A DNA stretch of 64,000 nucleotides from Aerococcus sanguinicola (lineage in GTDB: Bacteria > Bacillota > Bacilli > Lactobacillales > Aerococcaceae), in NCBI RefSeq assembly GCF_008726925.1, contig NZ_VYWO01000001.1, positions 372,001 to 436,000 of the forward strand, read 5' to 3'. The notes under the pieces are model-generated. The model was not told the DNA's origin and did no database searches. It saw only the letters and a list, made by a program, of their open reading frames with translations. Every line of letters starts with the position of its first letter. The first letter of the stretch is position 1. The position numbers were made by a program, and so were the translations under genes. Of this stretch, positions 54,619-63,164 are shown piece after piece.

Positions 54619-55563
54619 TTAACTTTGCAAGAAAGCTTTAACTGCTTCTTGCAAACGCTGATAGTTTGTCTTTTGAGGATCGTCCACAAGATCGTAAATC
54701 TCAGCTTCCGGTAAGCGATGGCGGATCCAAGTCAGCTGTCTTTTGGCATAATGACGGGTATTTTTTTGCAAGCGTTGAATGCCGTCCTCAAGCCCCTCCT
54801 CCCCTCTTAAATAAGGGAATAATTCCTTATAGGCAATAGCCTTCATTGCTTGGGCATCTTCTGGCAAGCCTTGTTGGTAAAGCCACTTGGCTTCGTCTAA
54901 GAGCCCCTGCTTGACCATTTCAAGGACACGTTGGTTGATCTGTTCATAGAGTTTTTGCCGGTCCCTAACCAGGGCAATAAGCAAGAGGTCATAGGGACTG
55001 TCATGGTCTTGGGCTTGCTTTTGGTCAGAAAATTTACCTGAGGAAAACCGGCAAACTTCAAGCGCTCGGATCACCCGCCGCTGGTTATTGGGATGGATTG
55101 TTTCAGCTGCATTAGGGTCCACGTCCTGTAATTTTCGATGGAGAGCCAAGGCTCCGTATTGCGCTGCATAGGCGGCCATTTCTTCTCTAAATTCTGGGTG
55201 ATCGTCAACTTCTGCCCCTAAATCAAAGTCATAGAGGAGAGCTTCCAGGTAGAGTCCCGTCCCCCCTACTAGGATAGGCAGCTGACCCCTTTCATGGATC
55301 TTGGCGATAGCAGTGCTTGCATCCCGCTTGAAATCAGCCACGCTATAGTCTTCATAGACTTCCTTTAAATCAAAGAGATGGTGGGGGATATCGCCTCGCT
55401 CAGCTGGCGTAATTTTTGCTGTTCCAATATCTAAATGGCGGTAAACCTGCATGGAGTCCCCATTAACCACCTCACCAGAAAATTTTTGAGCGAGATCCAA
55501 ACTTAATGCTGTTTTTCCAACACCGGTTGGCCCACAAATGACGATAAGTTTTTCTTTGGTCAT
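54619..55563 (-). CDS. miaA: tRNA dimethylallyltransferase MiaA
   Basis: Adds the dimethylallyl group to A37 of tRNAs reading UNN codons. 314 residues. P-loop CGPTGVGKTALSLDLA (residues 9-24), substrate motif NGDSMQVYRHLDIGTAK, VGGTGLYLEALL and C-terminal KNTRHYAKRQLTWIR. Its start overlaps the recN stop by 4 bp. Confidence 0.96.
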   Translation of the reverse strand: MTKEKLIVICGPTGVGKTALSLDLAQKFSGEVVNGDSMQVYRHLDIGTAKITPAERGDIPHHLFDLKEVYEDYSVADFKRDASTAIAKIHERGQLPILVGGTGLYLEALLYDFDLGAEVDDHPEFREEMAAYAAQYGALALHRKLQDVDPNAAETIHPNNQRRVIRALEVCRFSSGKFSDQKQAQDHDSPYDLLLIALVRDRQKLYEQINQRVLEMVKQGLLDEAKWLYQQGLPEDAQAMKAIAYKELFPYLRGEEGLEDGIQRLQKNTRHYAKRQLTWIRHRLPEAEIYDLVDDPQKTNYQRLQEAVKAFLQS

Positions 55564-57275
55564 AGTCTCTCCTCATAACTGTCATGCATAGTTTTGCGAT
55601 CTTTAGAGGCTTGGTCAAGCTGGTCTTCTGCAGCTAGGCGCGAACTTTCTGTTATCTGTTCCCCCGCCAAAATGCGGGCTAATTCTTCGATCCGTTCTTC
55701 CCGGTTGAGGTCTTTGACTTGAGTGAGCGTTCGACCATCTTTCTCTGCCTTATGGATATAGAGTTGCTGGTCGGCCATAGCAGCTACCTGGGCAAGGTGG
55801 CTAATACAGAGAACCTGGGCACCTAAGGAAATTTGATACATTTTTTCTGCAATGGCCTGCGCTACGCGACCACTGACGCCTGTATCAACTTCGTCAAAGA
55901 CGATGGAAGTCACGCCCTTTGCCTCTTGGAAGACAGCTTTCATGGCTAACATTAAGCGTGACAGCTCGCCCCCAGAGGCCACCTTGGTCAAGGCTTTAAA
56001 GGGTTCTCCAGGGTTGGTCGTAATATAAAATTCTACACGGTCCATCCCATCTTGGTAGAAGCGGTTGGATAGATCAATTTGCACCTTGAATTTGGCCTTA
56101 GCCATATAGAGCTCTTTCATCTGGTCCATAATCACTTGTTCCAGTTCTTTAGCGGCTTGACTTCTTTCTTCGTGCAGGCTATGGCCTAACTCGAGCAGGC
56201 GATCTTTAGAGGCTTGGAGCTTGACTTCCAGTTCTTCTTGGTGGCTTTCCTGATGGTCTAGCCTTTCCAGTTCACTTCGGGCCTGGTCAGCGTAAGCTAG
56301 AATGTCTTCAATCGTCTGCCCATACTTACGCTTTAGTTTCTGAATGGCATTGAGCCTCTCCTCTATATGGTTGAGCCGGTCTTGGTCATAGACCATGTCT
56401 TCCATGTAATGGTGGATATCTGAAGATAAGTCTTGTAAGCCATAGTAAGCGGCATCCATCTGCTCAATAAATTGGTCAAATTGCTGGTTCATTCCAGCTA
56501 AGCGCGCTAATTCGCCTGACATTTGTCCGACTTGGTCAAGGACATTCAGCTCTTCATAGGAAAGGCCAGCCGCGACAAATTGTAAGACTTCGGCAATTTT
56601 TTGATAATTTTGAAGCTCTTCCCTTTCTTCTTCTAAGGCTTGGTCTTCACCCACCGTCAACTGGCTGGCATCAATTTCTGAGATTTGAAAACGAAGCAAG
56701 TCTAAGCGTTGAGCGAGTTCTTGTTCATTTAAAGAGAGTTGGTCGAATTCATTTTGGAGTTCTTGATAGTGCTGGTATTCTTCCTGGTAAGCCGTTAGAT
56801 CTTTCTGGATAGCTTGACTCGCAAAGTGGTCTAAAAAGTCAATATGACGGCTAGCATCCATTAAAGTTTGGTGTTCATTTTGACCGTGGATATCCACTAA
56901 ATAGCTACCAATCTGCTTCAACAAGGCGACAGTCAATGAAACACCATTGACACGGATTACATTCTTACCCGACCGGTGCATCTCCCGGCTGATCAGCAAT
57001 TGGGAATCTTCAAAAGGAATCTTCAATTCCTCCAGCAAGTGGCGCGCCTCTTCGGCCAAGTCCGGCATAAAGAAGATTCCCGATAAGAAGAAGGCATCAC
57101 TATGGTAGCGGATAAAGTCCGAGGCTCCTCGGCCCCCAATCAGGAGGCCTACTGCATCAATAATAATTGATTTACCAGCCCCTGTCTCTCCCGTTAGGAC
57201 GGTCATCCCTTCTTCAAAGTCAATCTCTAATTCTTCAATAATCGCGAAATTGCGAATGGTGAGATGCTGTAGCAT
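55560..57275 (-). CDS. recN: DNA repair protein RecN
   Basis: SMC-like ATPase acting early in double-strand-break repair. 571 residues. Walker A TGETGAGKSIIIDAVGLL (about 29-46), two coiled-coil arms around a hinge, ABC signature KVASGGELSRLMLAMK and Walker B SIVFDEVDTGVSG. In the xseA-xseB-ispA-tlyA-recN arrangement of Bacilli, but ArgR between tlyA and recN is missing. Confidence 0.96.
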   Translation of the reverse strand: MLQHLTIRNFAIIEELEIDFEEGMTVLTGETGAGKSIIIDAVGLLIGGRGASDFIRYHSDAFFLSGIFFMPDLAEEARHLLEELKIPFEDSQLLISREMHRSGKNVIRVNGVSLTVALLKQIGSYLVDIHGQNEHQTLMDASRHIDFLDHFASQAIQKDLTAYQEEYQHYQELQNEFDQLSLNEQELAQRLDLLRFQISEIDASQLTVGEDQALEEEREELQNYQKIAEVLQFVAAGLSYEELNVLDQVGQMSGELARLAGMNQQFDQFIEQMDAAYYGLQDLSSDIHHYMEDMVYDQDRLNHIEERLNAIQKLKRKYGQTIEDILAYADQARSELERLDHQESHQEELEVKLQASKDRLLELGHSLHEERSQAAKELEQVIMDQMKELYMAKAKFKVQIDLSNRFYQDGMDRVEFYITTNPGEPFKALTKVASGGELSRLMLAMKAVFQEAKGVTSIVFDEVDTGVSGRVAQAIAEKMYQISLGAQVLCISHLAQVAAMADQQLYIHKAEKDGRTLTQVKDLNREERIEELARILAGEQITESSRLAAEDQLDQASKDRKTMHDSYEERL

Positions 57276-57307
57276 GATGTCATCTTCCTCTCCCTTCCGA
57301 CTAAGAT

Positions 57308-58126
57308 CTAAGCATGAAAGTGCTCATGGGCCGCCTGGACGACCTCCTCTACAGATAGCTCTAGTAGGTTCTTACCCTGACTTCGTCGACTATTCTCAAG
57401 CAAAGCAAGAAATTCAATATTACCTGATCCACCCGTAATCGGGGAATAGGTCAGATTGAGGATATCATAACCCAATCCTTGAGCCATTTCAAAGCTTCGC
57501 TCCAAAACTTCCAAGTGCACCTTGGGATCTCTAACAATCCCTTTCTTTCCCACTTGGTCACGCCCAGCTTCAAATTGCGGTTTAATCAAGGCAATAACAC
57601 GCCCACTCTCTTTAAGGATAGGAACCAAGGGTGGTAAGATCAAGGCGAGCGAGATGAAAGATACGTCAATGCTTGCTAGATCAGGTTGGCCCTGGTCAAA
57701 ATCTTCTGGCTTAGCATGCCTAAAATTCGTCTGTTCCATGACGATGACCCGGTCATCAGACCGCAGCTTCCAATCCAATTGATTAGTGCCTACATCCAGG
57801 GCATAGGATTGTTTAGCTCCCGATTGCAAGGCGACATCCGTAAAGCCCCCTGTCGATGACCCAATATCTAGGAGGATCAAATCCTTGAAGTCAATCCCAA
57901 AACAATCCCGGGCTTTGACTAATTTCAGCCCACCTCGTGAGACATAAGGCATGTCTTCGCCTTTTAATTCTAATATCGAACTATCTGCTATCTTCTCTCC
58001 CGGCTTATCCAGGCGCTCATGTTTTTCATTATAAATTTGTCCTGCCATAATGTAGCGCTTGGCCTTCTCTCTAGAATTAGCCAGGCCTTGACGGACGACT
58101 AGGACATCTACACGTTCTTTGCCCAT
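57308..58126 (-). CDS. tlyA: TlyA-type rRNA 2'-O-methyltransferase
   Basis: S4-domain plus FtsJ-fold methyltransferase acting on rRNA cytidines. 272 residues: S4 domain RVDVLVVRQGLANSREKAKR, then the SAM-binding LLDIGSSTGGFTDVAL (about 90) and ALIKPQFEAGRDQVGKKG. Follows ispA by 18 bp. Called a hemolysin in older annotation, which is not supported. Confidence 0.92.
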   Translation of the reverse strand: MGKERVDVLVVRQGLANSREKAKRYIMAGQIYNEKHERLDKPGEKIADSSILELKGEDMPYVSRGGLKLVKARDCFGIDFKDLILLDIGSSTGGFTDVALQSGAKQSYALDVGTNQLDWKLRSDDRVIVMEQTNFRHAKPEDFDQGQPDLASIDVSFISLALILPPLVPILKESGRVIALIKPQFEAGRDQVGKKGIVRDPKVHLEVLERSFEMAQGLGYDILNLTYSPITGGSGNIEFLALLENSRRSQGKNLLELSVEEVVQAAHEHFHA

Positions 58127-58144
58127 CTTCTTATCTCCTCTTAC

Positions 58145-59017
58145 TTAAAGCTTCAAATAATCCAGAAAATCTCGGATTAGCTGCGTATCCATGACTCCTT
58201 CTAAACGACTCAAACTATCCTCACACCGCTTAACTTCCGCTGCCAAGGCCTCTTTGGCGGCATCTAAGCCCAATAGCGCCGGATAGGTATTCTTTTCCAA
58301 GTTCTGATCGGAATGTGAGTGTTTACCGCGAGCCTCATCTGTCCATAAGACTTCTTGGAGGTCATTTTGAATTTGGAAAGCTAAGGCATAGGATTGGGCG
58401 AAGTTCGCCATCTCTTCTTTAACTTGGTCATTAACTTCCAGCAATTCAAGTGGAGCTTGGAGGCTAAAACGGATTAAGGCCCCTGTTTTCTCATCATACA
58501 AGCTTTGCAACTGAGACAAGCTGACTGACTGCCCTTCATAGGCAATATCTTTCATTTGACCAGCTACCATCCCCCGATCACCCGCTGCCTGGGCCAGTTT
58601 TTTAATCAAAAACACCCGGCTTTCAGCAGCTAAACCACTATCTCGGCTAACCACCTCGAAAGCTTTAGCTTGTAGGGCATCTCCTGCAAGGATAGCTGTC
58701 GCTTCATCAAAAGCCTTGTGGTTGCTTGGTTTTCCCCGCCGATAGTCATCGTCATCCATGGCTGGTAAGTCATCGTGGATAAGGGAGTAGCAATGGATGT
58801 ATTCAATTGCCTTAGCTAGGCTAAAAGCCCGCTTGGGATCTTGACCAAAAGCTTGGACAGTCGCCAGAATAAAGAAAGGACGGAGTCTTTTGCCACCATT
58901 GGTCAAACTGTAACGGATGCTGGGATGAATACTGGTCGCCTCCTGGTCAGGAAATTCCGCCAGTAAGGCCTCCTCAAAGTCTTCGGCATAAGCCTGACTA
59001 AAATCTTTTAAATTCAT
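58145..59017 (-). CDS. ispA: farnesyl diphosphate synthase, IspA
   Basis: Trans-prenyltransferase producing FPP for UppS and quinones. 290 residues from ATG (MNLKDFSQAYAEDFEEALL). First Asp-rich motif LIHDDLPAMDDDDYRRGKPS (about 88-107) is normal. The second Asp-rich motif, normally DDILD, reads NDLQE (FQIQNDLQEVLWTD), so two conserved Asp positions appear altered. TYPALLGLD follows as usual. Starts 7 bp after xseB. Confidence 0.88.
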   Translation of the reverse strand: MNLKDFSQAYAEDFEEALLAEFPDQEATSIHPSIRYSLTNGGKRLRPFFILATVQAFGQDPKRAFSLAKAIEYIHCYSLIHDDLPAMDDDDYRRGKPSNHKAFDEATAILAGDALQAKAFEVVSRDSGLAAESRVFLIKKLAQAAGDRGMVAGQMKDIAYEGQSVSLSQLQSLYDEKTGALIRFSLQAPLELLEVNDQVKEEMANFAQSYALAFQIQNDLQEVLWTDEARGKHSHSDQNLEKNTYPALLGLDAAKEALAAEVKRCEDSLSRLEGVMDTQLIRDFLDYLKL

Positions 59018-59024
59018 TTCATTT

Positions 59025-59255
59025 CTACTCCTGCTTGTCAAAGTCTTCAAGTTCATTATTATCATTCATCAATTTCACCATGGTTTCCTCAGCTTCTTGT
59101 AAGCTGTCGTTGCAGTATTTGCTTAAGGCCATACCATCCTGAAAATAAGTCATGGATTCAGCCAGAGGAATGTCGCCATTCTGCAATTTCGCCACGATTT
59201 CTTCCAATTTCGCCATTGCTTGTTCAAAGCTTAAATTCTCTAAATCAACCGCCAT
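59025..59255 (-). CDS. xseB: exodeoxyribonuclease VII small subunit
   Basis: 76 residues: LSFEQAMAKLEEIVAKLQNG and DIPLAESMTYFQDGMALSKY, the standard XseB two-helix signature. Between xseA (1 bp upstream) and ispA. Confidence 0.95.
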   Translation of the reverse strand: MAVDLENLSFEQAMAKLEEIVAKLQNGDIPLAESMTYFQDGMALSKYCNDSLQEAEETMVKLMNDNNELEDFDKQE

Positions 59256-59256
59256 T

Positions 59257-60633
59257 CTAGTCCTCCTTTTTATCGTCTTTCTTCAATAAAGGGCTGCTTT
59301 CTGTTCCTTCAACTTGGGCATAGATGCGACCATCCAATAATTGGACTTCTAACTGGTCACCTGTCTTAACTTCCTGAACGCTTCGCACATGGTGTCCTTG
59401 CTTACTCAGATAGGCATAACCTCCTGACAAACGCTTGAGAGGAGACAGGAGGTCTAATTGAGTCATCAATTGGTGCAAGTCCTGTCCCTTCTTTTTGACT
59501 TGGTCAGCGTAAGCTTGCCTTAACTGCTGGTTGGCCTGCTGGTAGAGGTGTTTGCCCTGCAAGAGTTGGTAGCGTGGATTGTACTTAGCCAATACTTCCT
59601 CCAAACGCCTCACTTGGTCTTTCTTTGAGTGAAGCGCTTGTCGGATATTTTCTTGCAGGTCCCCTTCTAATCCCAATAACTTCATCCGGTAGCCATCATA
59701 AAGCTTCTGTGGCTGGGTAAAGATGTAGGATTGTTGACTATTAGCCAAGCGCTGCCTGTAATACTTCAAGCGCTGGCCTTGGACGGTATAGAGACCCTTG
59801 CGAAGCTCCTGAATTCGAAAGATAAGGTCAGCCAAGAGCACCGGCGTTGCCAGTTCAGCTGCTGCTGTGGGAGTCGGTGCACGACGGTCAGCAACTTCAT
59901 CGGCCAGACTATAATCCGTTTCGTGGCCAACAGAAGAAATAACAGGCGTCCGGCAGGCAGCAATCGTCCGAGCAACTTCCTCCTCATTGAAGCACCATAA
60001 GTCTTCAATCGAACCGCCCCCCCTGCCTACAATAATCACATCATAGGCACCGCTTTGGTCAGCACGTTGAAGATTTTTGATAATACTCGCTTTGGCTCGA
60101 TCGCCCTGGACGACCGTCGGATAAACCACAATTTCAACAATAGGATAGCGACGGCGTACAGTCGTAATGATGTCACGAACCACAGAACCGGTAGGAGAAG
60201 TTACTACCGCAATTTTTTTTGGATAAGTAGGAATCGGCTTGCGTTCAAAATTAAAGAGTCCTTCCTTACTTAATTTTTCTTTCAATTGTTGGTAGGCAAT
60301 ATAAAATGAGCCAATGCCATCAGGTTGGATATCGTCCACATAAAGTTGATAGGAGCCTTGCTTTTCATAAAGGCCGACCCGCCCCTTTACTAGGACTTTC
60401 ATCCCTTCTTCCAAATCAAAAGGAATACGCTGAAATCGGCCGCGAAAAATCACAGCCGAGATCAGCGCATTATCATCTTTTATGCTGAAATACTGATTGC
60501 TTGCCTTTCCCCGCGATCGATAGCCTGAAATTTCACCTGTCAGGTAGACTGTCTCTAAGTAAGGGTCCCGTGTGAATTTTGCTTTAATATATTGGGTCAG
60601 CTGGCTCACCGTCAAGTATTTACTTTGCGTCAT
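59257..60633 (-). CDS. xseA: exodeoxyribonuclease VII large subunit
   Basis: Catalytic subunit degrading single-stranded DNA to oligonucleotides. 458 residues: N-terminal OB fold (VYLTGEISGYRSRGKASN), then KKIAVVTSPTGSVVRDIITT, DVIIVGRGGGSIEDLWCFNE and PVISSVGHETDYSLADEVAD. Starts within the folD stop codon region (60633). Confidence 0.96.
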   Translation of the reverse strand: MTQSKYLTVSQLTQYIKAKFTRDPYLETVYLTGEISGYRSRGKASNQYFSIKDDNALISAVIFRGRFQRIPFDLEEGMKVLVKGRVGLYEKQGSYQLYVDDIQPDGIGSFYIAYQQLKEKLSKEGLFNFERKPIPTYPKKIAVVTSPTGSVVRDIITTVRRRYPIVEIVVYPTVVQGDRAKASIIKNLQRADQSGAYDVIIVGRGGGSIEDLWCFNEEEVARTIAACRTPVISSVGHETDYSLADEVADRRAPTPTAAAELATPVLLADLIFRIQELRKGLYTVQGQRLKYYRQRLANSQQSYIFTQPQKLYDGYRMKLLGLEGDLQENIRQALHSKKDQVRRLEEVLAKYNPRYQLLQGKHLYQQANQQLRQAYADQVKKKGQDLHQLMTQLDLLSPLKRLSGGYAYLSKQGHHVRSVQEVKTGDQLEVQLLDGRIYAQVEGTESSPLLKKDDKKED

Positions 60634-61478
60634 TAATCCGCCTCTTTTTCTAATCTAGTAATCATTTGGTCAAAGAGCATCACTTGAGTGACTGGCCCCA
60701 CTCCCCCTGGCACAGGCGTAATGGCACGGGTTTTGGGGGCGACATTTTCATAATCGACGTCACCAAGGAGCTTGCCCTCTTCTGTATAAGTCGTTCCAAT
60801 ATCAACAACTGTAGCGCCTTCTTTAATCATATCCTCGGTTACTAAATGAGGGACTCCTGTTGCCGAGCAAACAATATCTGCTTGGCGCGTAAATTTAGCG
60901 GTGTCCTTAGTAAAGATATGACAGAGCGTCACAGTCGCTTCCTTCTGTTCTAAAAGTTCAGCTAGTGGACGGCCTACAACGGCACTATTTCCAATAACTA
61001 CACAGTCTTTCCCCTTAAATTCGGTATCCGCCAATTCCATTAGCTTCATTGCAGCTAATGGGGTGTTGGGAATGGTCGAAGGACGTTGCTGCAATAAATT
61101 TCCTAAATGGATAGGATGGAGGGCGTCGACATCTTTATCCGGATCAATCGCAATGCGAATCTGCCTTTCATCAATTGTTTCAGGTAGAGGCATTTCAATC
61201 ATAATCCCATGCGTATTTGGATCTTGATTCTTCTCTTCGATTGCTTGAATAAGATCTTCAGTTGTCGTATCAGCATCCAATTCCACCAAATGGTAGTCCA
61301 CACCAATGCTTTCCGCAAAACGTCCCTTTACCTTGGCATATTGCGCATTAGCGGACCGGCCTTGGACCAAGAAGGTCGTCATCGATGGCTGGATCCCCTT
61401 TTTCTTTAAGGTCTCAACGCGATCAGCCATTTTTGCTTTTTGTTCTGCGACATAATCTTTGGAATAAATTTCAATCAT
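60633..61478 (-). CDS. folD: methylenetetrahydrofolate dehydrogenase/cyclohydrolase FolD
   Basis: Bifunctional one-carbon enzyme interconverting methylene-, methenyl- and formyl-THF. 281 residues. Catalytic Lys is present in NAQYAKVKGRFAESIG (about 52), and the NADP-binding CVVIGNSAVVGRPLAELL and ITPVPGGVGPVTQVML are canonical. Starts after a 76-bp gap from nusB; begins a folD-xseA-xseB-ispA-tlyA-recN run. Confidence 0.96.
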   Translation of the reverse strand: MIEIYSKDYVAEQKAKMADRVETLKKKGIQPSMTTFLVQGRSANAQYAKVKGRFAESIGVDYHLVELDADTTTEDLIQAIEEKNQDPNTHGIMIEMPLPETIDERQIRIAIDPDKDVDALHPIHLGNLLQQRPSTIPNTPLAAMKLMELADTEFKGKDCVVIGNSAVVGRPLAELLEQKEATVTLCHIFTKDTAKFTRQADIVCSATGVPHLVTEDMIKEGATVVDIGTTYTEEGKLLGDVDYENVAPKTRAITPVPGGVGPVTQVMLFDQMITRLEKEAD

Positions 61479-61554
61479 TTTCCGTTCCTCATTTCTTTTG
61501 TTTTAAAAGCAGTCTGAGACTTGCCAGTGATTGAATTAATCCTCAAGGTCATTT

Positions 61555-62115
61555 TTATTTTTCCATTGTATTTGACAACACACCATTGATAAAACGTCGG
61601 GACCGGTCATCGGAGTAGCGCTTAGCAAGCTCAATGGCTTCATTAACAGCTACCACCTTAGGAACCCGGTCTTCTGCAACATAGAACATTTCATAGATAG
61701 CTAAACGCAAAATAGCTAAATTAATCTTTTCAAGACGATTGACTGACCATTTACCAGAGATACACTGGTCTAGCTTAGCATCAATCGCTTCTTGGTTGGC
61801 TAAGACGCCAGAGACTAACTGTCGAAGATAGGGTGGGAGTTCATCTCCCTCTTCAAAACTAACCGAGCCAAAATCTTTCCTTTTGGCTGGACTTTGTTGC
61901 TTGTTTTCGAAAAACTGTTCCTTATCCTTGAGCGCTTCCAGTCCTTCTTCATCAACTTCTTCATACTTGGTAACCTGTTTTAATTGATCGGCATTTGCCA
62001 AGACAAAGGTCATACAATCTTCTGCTGATAAGTCGGGATTTAAGGCTTGTTGGTAGAGAACTAAGAGAGCAATTTCTCGAATTTGTGAAGTGCCTAATTT
62101 CATTCCTTTATTCAT
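61555..62115 (-). CDS. nusB: transcription antitermination protein NusB
   Basis: RNA-binding factor for rRNA antitermination. 186 residues, longer than the usual 130-150 because of an insertion at about 55-85 (EGLEALKDKEQFFENKQQSP). N terminus SQIREIALLVLYQQAL and C-terminal RVPKVVAVNEAIELAKRYSD, then RRFINGVLSNT, fit the family. Follows the Asp23 gene by 22 bp. Confidence 0.93.
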   Translation of the reverse strand: MNKGMKLGTSQIREIALLVLYQQALNPDLSAEDCMTFVLANADQLKQVTKYEEVDEEGLEALKDKEQFFENKQQSPAKRKDFGSVSFEEGDELPPYLRQLVSGVLANQEAIDAKLDQCISGKWSVNRLEKINLAILRLAIYEMFYVAEDRVPKVVAVNEAIELAKRYSDDRSRRFINGVLSNTMEK

Positions 62116-62137
62116 CCTTTAACCTTCTGACCCTATC

Positions 62138-62497
62138 CTAAATCGTGAGCTCGGTAACTTTAATATTGATAGCGTCAAGTTGCACATCTGTCATAAAATA
62201 AACTTCTTCGAATACGTGCTGCTGCAAGCGGGTCATGGTTTCCGGCACATTCACACCATATTTTAAGGAAAGAGCAATTTCTAAAAAGATTTCCTGGTCC
62301 TCATTTTGATAGAGAAGTACCGCCTGGTCACGGTTCATCCAGTCATTAAAATTAGCACGCCAGGAAGAAAGCAAGCTGACTTCTTTAAAGTCTCTGCATG
62401 CTTGACTTGCGATGTCTTCGATAACTTTCGGTGCGATGTTGAAAGAACCGAGACACGCTTGGTCTTCAGCTGTCACCATTCCAGTACGTTCTGCCAT
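62138..62497 (-). CDS. Asp23/Gls24 envelope stress protein family (YqhY)
   Basis: 119 residues with LGSFNIAPKVIEDIASQACR at the start and EIFLEIALSLKYGVNVPET in the middle, typical of YqhY, the housekeeping Asp23 member next to nusB that is linked to acetyl-CoA carboxylase control in Bacillus. Between efp and nusB. Confidence 0.9.
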   Translation of the reverse strand: MAERTGMVTAEDQACLGSFNIAPKVIEDIASQACRDFKEVSLLSSWRANFNDWMNRDQAVLLYQNEDQEIFLEIALSLKYGVNVPETMTRLQQHVFEEVYFMTDVQLDAINIKVTELTI

Positions 62498-62527
62498 GTT
62501 CTCATTTCCCCACTTTCTTTAACAAGC

Positions 62528-63085
62528 TTAAGCGCGTGATACGTATTCTCCGTCATTGGTATTGATAATCAGATGATCACCCTCATTGACAAAGAAAGGC
62601 ACATTAACCACAAGCCCTGTTTCCATAGTAGCTGGCTTGCTACCACCAGAAGCTGTGTCCCCTTTGATACCAGGTTCTGTTTGCTTCACTTCTAATTCCA
62701 CAGTCGTTGGTAGGCTGACGCCTAAGATTTCTCCTTCATAGGAGGTCACTTGAACTTCCATATTTTCTAACAAATATTTCAATTCATCTTCAATCTGTTC
62801 GCTTGGAATTTCAATCTGTTCAAAAGTCTGATTATCCATGAAGACATGCATGTCGCCAGAAGCGTAAAGATATTGCATGGCATTGTTATCGATATGAGCT
62901 GTTTCAACCTTTTCGCCAGCACGCCAAGTTTTATCCAATAAGGCACCTGTCCGTAGGTTTTTTAATTTTGAGCGAACGAAGGCGCTCCCCTTACCTGGCT
63001 TGACGTGTTGGAAGTCAACAATACGGTAGAGCGTATCGCCATCTTTAATTGTTAAGCCGTTTTTAAAATCATTAGTTGTAATCAT
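62528..63085 (-). CDS. efp: elongation factor P
   Basis: Rescues ribosomes stalled at polyproline. 185 residues: [20 protein letters not shown] start (given as in the KOW-like domain I), with the modifiable loop [15 protein letters not shown] carrying the conserved Lys. The rest ([20 protein letters not shown]) is canonical. Starts about 80 bp after the Xaa-Pro peptidase gene. Confidence 0.96.
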   Translation of the reverse strand: MITTNDFKNGLTIKDGDTLYRIVDFQHVKPGKGSAFVRSKLKNLRTGALLDKTWRAGEKVETAHIDNNAMQYLYASGDMHVFMDNQTFEQIEIPSEQIEDELKYLLENMEVQVTSYEGEILGVSLPTTVELEVKQTEPGIKGDTASGGSKPATMETGLVVNVPFFVNEGDHLIINTNDGEYVSRA

Positions 63086-63164
63086 TACTCGTCCTCCAAT
63101 TCAAATACTTTATTATTAATCTTATCATATAAAAGCTAACTAGCGAACAAATATCCCTATTTTA

